Assembly (NCBI RefSeq): GCF_000379765.1
Contig: NZ_KB903435.1
Span: 62,110 to 126,109, forward strand
Source: Flexithrix dorotheae DSM 6795
GTDB lineage: Bacteria > Bacteroidota > Bacteroidia > Cytophagales > Flammeovirgaceae
DNA: 64,000 bases
Reading direction: 5' to 3'
Part shown: piece by piece, positions 62,005-64,000 of the stretch
Layout of the letters: every line of letters begins with the position of its first letter
How positions within the stretch are numbered: the first letter of the stretch is position 1
Translations under genes and position numbers: made by a program
The notes under the pieces: model-generated
Database searches by the model: none
Told to the model about the DNA's origin: nothing
What the model saw: the letters and a program-made list of their open reading frames with translations, nothing else

Positions 62005-63030
62005 CTAATAAGGCGATTCAAATAACTCAATATTGGTTTTATCAATGGTGAAAAGTCCTGTATTTACCGAAAAAGGAATATTGGTGATGCCGGCTTTTTG
62101 ATCGTCACCTGACAGGGTATTGGTTTTGTGTACCATATCGTATAAAAACTGGGCGCCATACCAGGTAAATAATTCCCGTTTTTGTCCTACCAAAGTCTGG
62201 ATAACGCCATCTCTTACCAGTTTTAAATGCTCTGGTTCGGTATCCACCGTAGTTATTTTTATTTTGCCCACCTTTCCTGCTTCTTTTACTGCCAGGCCAA
62301 TGCCCGGCCCACTCATGGCATCAAATCCGCAAATTCCAGCCAGGTCAGGGTTGGCACTGATCAGGTCAGAAGTAATTCTGGCAGCTTCTTCTACATTGGC
62401 TTTGTCATCATATTTCCCTACAACTTCTATTTCTGGGTAATTTTTCAAGACATCCAGCAAACCCTGGAAACCAGCTTCCATATTGGCTAAACCAATGATG
62501 CCCATATAGGCAATTTTACCTTTTCCTCCGATCAATTCCACCATAGTTTCCCCTTGCATTCGTCCGATTTCATACCAATTGGTGCCCAGAAAAGCATGCC
62601 TTTTAGAATTTACAATATCCGAATCGTAAACTACCGTGGGGATGCCAGCATCCACAGCCTTATTGATAGCGCTGGCAATGGCAGGATCAGTGCCATTAAT
62701 TAAAAGCCCGGCTGGTTTGGAAGGAATCACCTGCTCAATGAATGAGATTTGGGAAGCTACATCCCATTCGGAAGGACCTAAAACTGTGGTTCGTACGCCC
62801 ATTCTTTTTCCCCATTTTTTAAAAGCGGCCTGATCATGATTCACATACATGGGAAAATTGACAATGGTAGTGATCATCACATATTCCTCATCGGGATTTA
62901 CTGGCTTGGCGGCTTCCTCTTCCGCCTTTTTTTCTTTGAAATAAGCACCTTTAGAAGGATCACAACTGTACAATCCCAGGGTAAATAAGGTACAAAAAAT
63001 TAGGAAAAGTTGATTTTTATAAGTTTTCAT
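62005..63030 (-). CDS. Sugar ABC-transporter substrate-binding lipoprotein (ribose-type)
   Basis: The 341-aa protein has a lipoprotein signal (FCTLFTLGLYSCDPS). It fits the periplasmic-binding-protein family for ribose and related sugars (type I fold): PAGLLINGTDPAIASAINKAVDAGIPTVVYDSDI, HAFLGTNWYEIGRMQGETMVELIGGKGKIAYMGI, CGFDAMSGPGIGLAVKEAGKVGKIKITTVDTEPEHL. It should capture a monosaccharide in the periplasm. A permease of the same transporter class lies upstream on the same strand. The ATP-binding subunit is not in the window. Confidence 0.9.
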   Translation of the reverse strand: MKTYKNQLFLIFCTLFTLGLYSCDPSKGAYFKEKKAEEEAAKPVNPDEEYVMITTIVNFPMYVNHDQAAFKKWGKRMGVRTTVLGPSEWDVASQISFIEQVIPSKPAGLLINGTDPAIASAINKAVDAGIPTVVYDSDIVNSKRHAFLGTNWYEIGRMQGETMVELIGGKGKIAYMGIIGLANMEAGFQGLLDVLKNYPEIEVVGKYDDKANVEEAARITSDLISANPDLAGICGFDAMSGPGIGLAVKEAGKVGKIKITTVDTEPEHLKLVRDGVIQTLVGQKRELFTWYGAQFLYDMVHKTNTLSGDDQKAGITNIPFSVNTGLFTIDKTNIELFESPY

Positions 63031-63070
63031 TTTCAGTATTTTTAATCAAGTTATTTCATTAATTTCTCTG

Positions 63071-63274
63071 GCTAAAGTTTGTAACTTTAGCTTCATAATA
63101 AAAGGCAGTTTGTAACTGCCAAAAATCGCAATAGCGGTCAGACTAACCAAGTTTATCATCCTCGTTTTCAACGAGGATGGCTGAGAAAGGCGATTGTATC
63201 GCCAGTCTTGCGGAAAGTTGCAAACTTTCTTTTATTAAATAGGCTTAAGTAAACGCTTCGCTGATACTTAAGCC
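63071..63274. repeat. Cluster of short hairpins between binding-protein and permease genes
   Basis: At least six inverted repeats lie in about 200 bases: GCTAAAGTT/AACTTTAGC (63071-63091), GGCAGTT/AACTGCC (63104-63120), ATCCTCG/CGAGGAT (63158-63177), GGCGAT/ATCGCC (63189-63203), GAAAGTT/AACTTTC (63213-63229) and GGCTTAAGT/ACTTAAGCC (63242-63274). The stems differ from the 117-bp element but have the same style. The cluster is REP-like, and its last hairpin could also end the permease transcript or set relative expression. Confidence 0.7.
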
Positions 63275-63292
63275 AAGCAGAGCTAATACTTC

Positions 63293-64000
63293 TTACTCCA
63301 CCGCTTTTTTCAAATATTTTTTAGGTGTTACCCCTACATTTTTCTTTAAAATAATATCGATGACAACTGCCAGAATCAGGATTAGTCCAAGAATGATTTG
63401 TTGCCAGTATCCGGAAACTCTAGCCAAAATCATCACATTGCTGATCAGCCCCATAAAGATGGTACCCAACATAGCCCCCACAATTTTTCCCTGACCGCCA
63501 AGCAAACTTGCTCCACCTAAGATGACAGCAGTAATTACCCTTAATTCCATTCCCTGTCCGGAGGTAGACATAGCTGCTCCTAATCTTGATGAAAGTAAAA
63601 TTCCGGCAAATCCGGCAAGTGCAGAAATCAAAATAAAGGAATAGATTTTCATTTTTTCCACTCGTATTCCCGACAGCTTTGCTGCTTTTTCATTTCCTCC
63701 TATATAATAGTATTTCCGGAAAAAGGTGGTTTTGGACACTAAAAAGGAGAAAAGTGCAACAATGATAAGCATAAACCAGACAGGAGTTTGGAAACCAAGA
63801 ATTACGGTTTGGCCAATTACATTAAAGCTCTCCGGAAAGTTTTGAATTCCAGCGCCACTTACCATTAATGCGAGCCCTCTTACAATACCCATCATGGCGA
63901 GTGTCTGGATTAAAGGATTTATTCCGACTCTGGCTACAAGGTACCCATTGATAAAACCAATGAAAATGGCTCCACCCATTCCTGCTAAAATGGCCACCGG
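63293..64000 (-). CDS. Sugar ABC-transporter permease (RbsC/YtfT-type), truncated by the window edge
   Basis: The frame is open through the window end (first in-frame codons CCG GTG), so the N-terminal ~100 residues of a usual 320-350-aa RbsC-type permease lie outside. About 235 residues are seen, with several transmembrane helices and the conserved MAMMGIVRGLALM-like and GGNEKAAKLSGIRVEKMKIYSFILISALAGFAGILLSSRLG segments, then GGASLLGGQGKIVGAMLGTIFMGLISN near the C-terminus, the coupling-loop region of BPD_transp_2 proteins. It should form the membrane channel for the sugar captured by the binding protein encoded at 62005-63030, with the ATPase outside the window. Confidence 0.92.
   Translation of the reverse strand, partial: PVAILAGMGGAIFIGFINGYLVARVGINPLIQTLAMMGIVRGLALMVSGAGIQNFPESFNVIGQTVILGFQTPVWFMLIIVALFSFLVSKTTFFRKYYYIGGNEKAAKLSGIRVEKMKIYSFILISALAGFAGILLSSRLGAAMSTSGQGMELRVITAVILGGASLLGGQGKIVGAMLGTIFMGLISNVMILARVSGYWQQIILGLILILAVVIDIILKKNVGVTPKKYLKKAVE

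Overview
The window looks like part of a large replicon (megaplasmid or chromid; an integrated element is possible) from a marine-type member of the Bacteroidota, probably Cytophagales-like. The reasons are an AT-rich genome with strong coding density, -33 TTTG / -7 TAnnTTTG promoters, several type IX secretion (T9SS) cargo proteins with C-terminal sorting domains, a PorP/SprF-family protein, a GH92 mannosidase and a BlaI/M56 regulatory pair. No rRNA, tRNA, CRISPR array or intact insertion sequence was found.

Replication module (1-5,000): the tail of parA overlaps a parB-like gene, followed by a toprim primase/DnaB-type helicase fusion and a winged-helix initiator-like gene, all on the + strand and partly overlapping. 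Three copies of a 20-bp repeat (consensus GGTKGGTGYTRGTYRTGCAG) lie just downstream of the initiator. Fourteen more copies, all in the same orientation and ending in five units at an exact 22-bp period beside an AT-rich tract, lie at 18,191-18,653. One or two further copies lie at 24,099-24,148. This has the form of an iteron origin or incompatibility locus and is the most interesting unexplained structure in the window.

Surface and secretion block (5,067-17,973, minus strand): a 2,761-aa tandem-PKD protein, a PorP/SprF protein with a C-terminal SPOR domain, and an FG-GAP/cadherin protein. Both large proteins end in a gliding-motility-type (CHU_C, T9SS type B) domain. Next come a DUF3347 lipoprotein, an unusual GHMP-kinase/UDPGP-nucleotidyltransferase fusion with a GalU-like partner, and a thioredoxin-like protein with a cysteine-rich MarR regulator whose two promoters both carry the same palindrome.

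Carbohydrate and regulation block (25,447-42,002): GH92 lipoprotein, a GMC oxidoreductase with its gluconate-2-dehydrogenase subunit-3 partner, a mandelate-racemase-like enzyme, a Crp-type regulator, DinB and SRPBCC proteins, a BlaI repressor with an M56 membrane protease carrying TonB-plug-like repeats and a T9SS tail, and a MarR/adaptor/RND efflux operon. A 117-bp composite palindromic element occurs at both ends of this block, in opposite orientations.

Oxidative catabolism block (42,257-64,000): c-type cytochrome proteins (DUF2231/LRR, DUF1549/DUF1553, sorbosone-dehydrogenase-like, PVC-type HEAT), a DUF1501 protein, an NHL propeller, a DUF1080 protein, a GH29 fucosidase, an MscS channel, an orphan lipoprotein and a ribose-type ABC importer cut by the window edge. 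With the GMC pair, these suggest extracytoplasmic glycoside hydrolysis, C3-oxidation of sugars with electron delivery to cytochromes, and uptake of the released sugar. The pathway link is inference.
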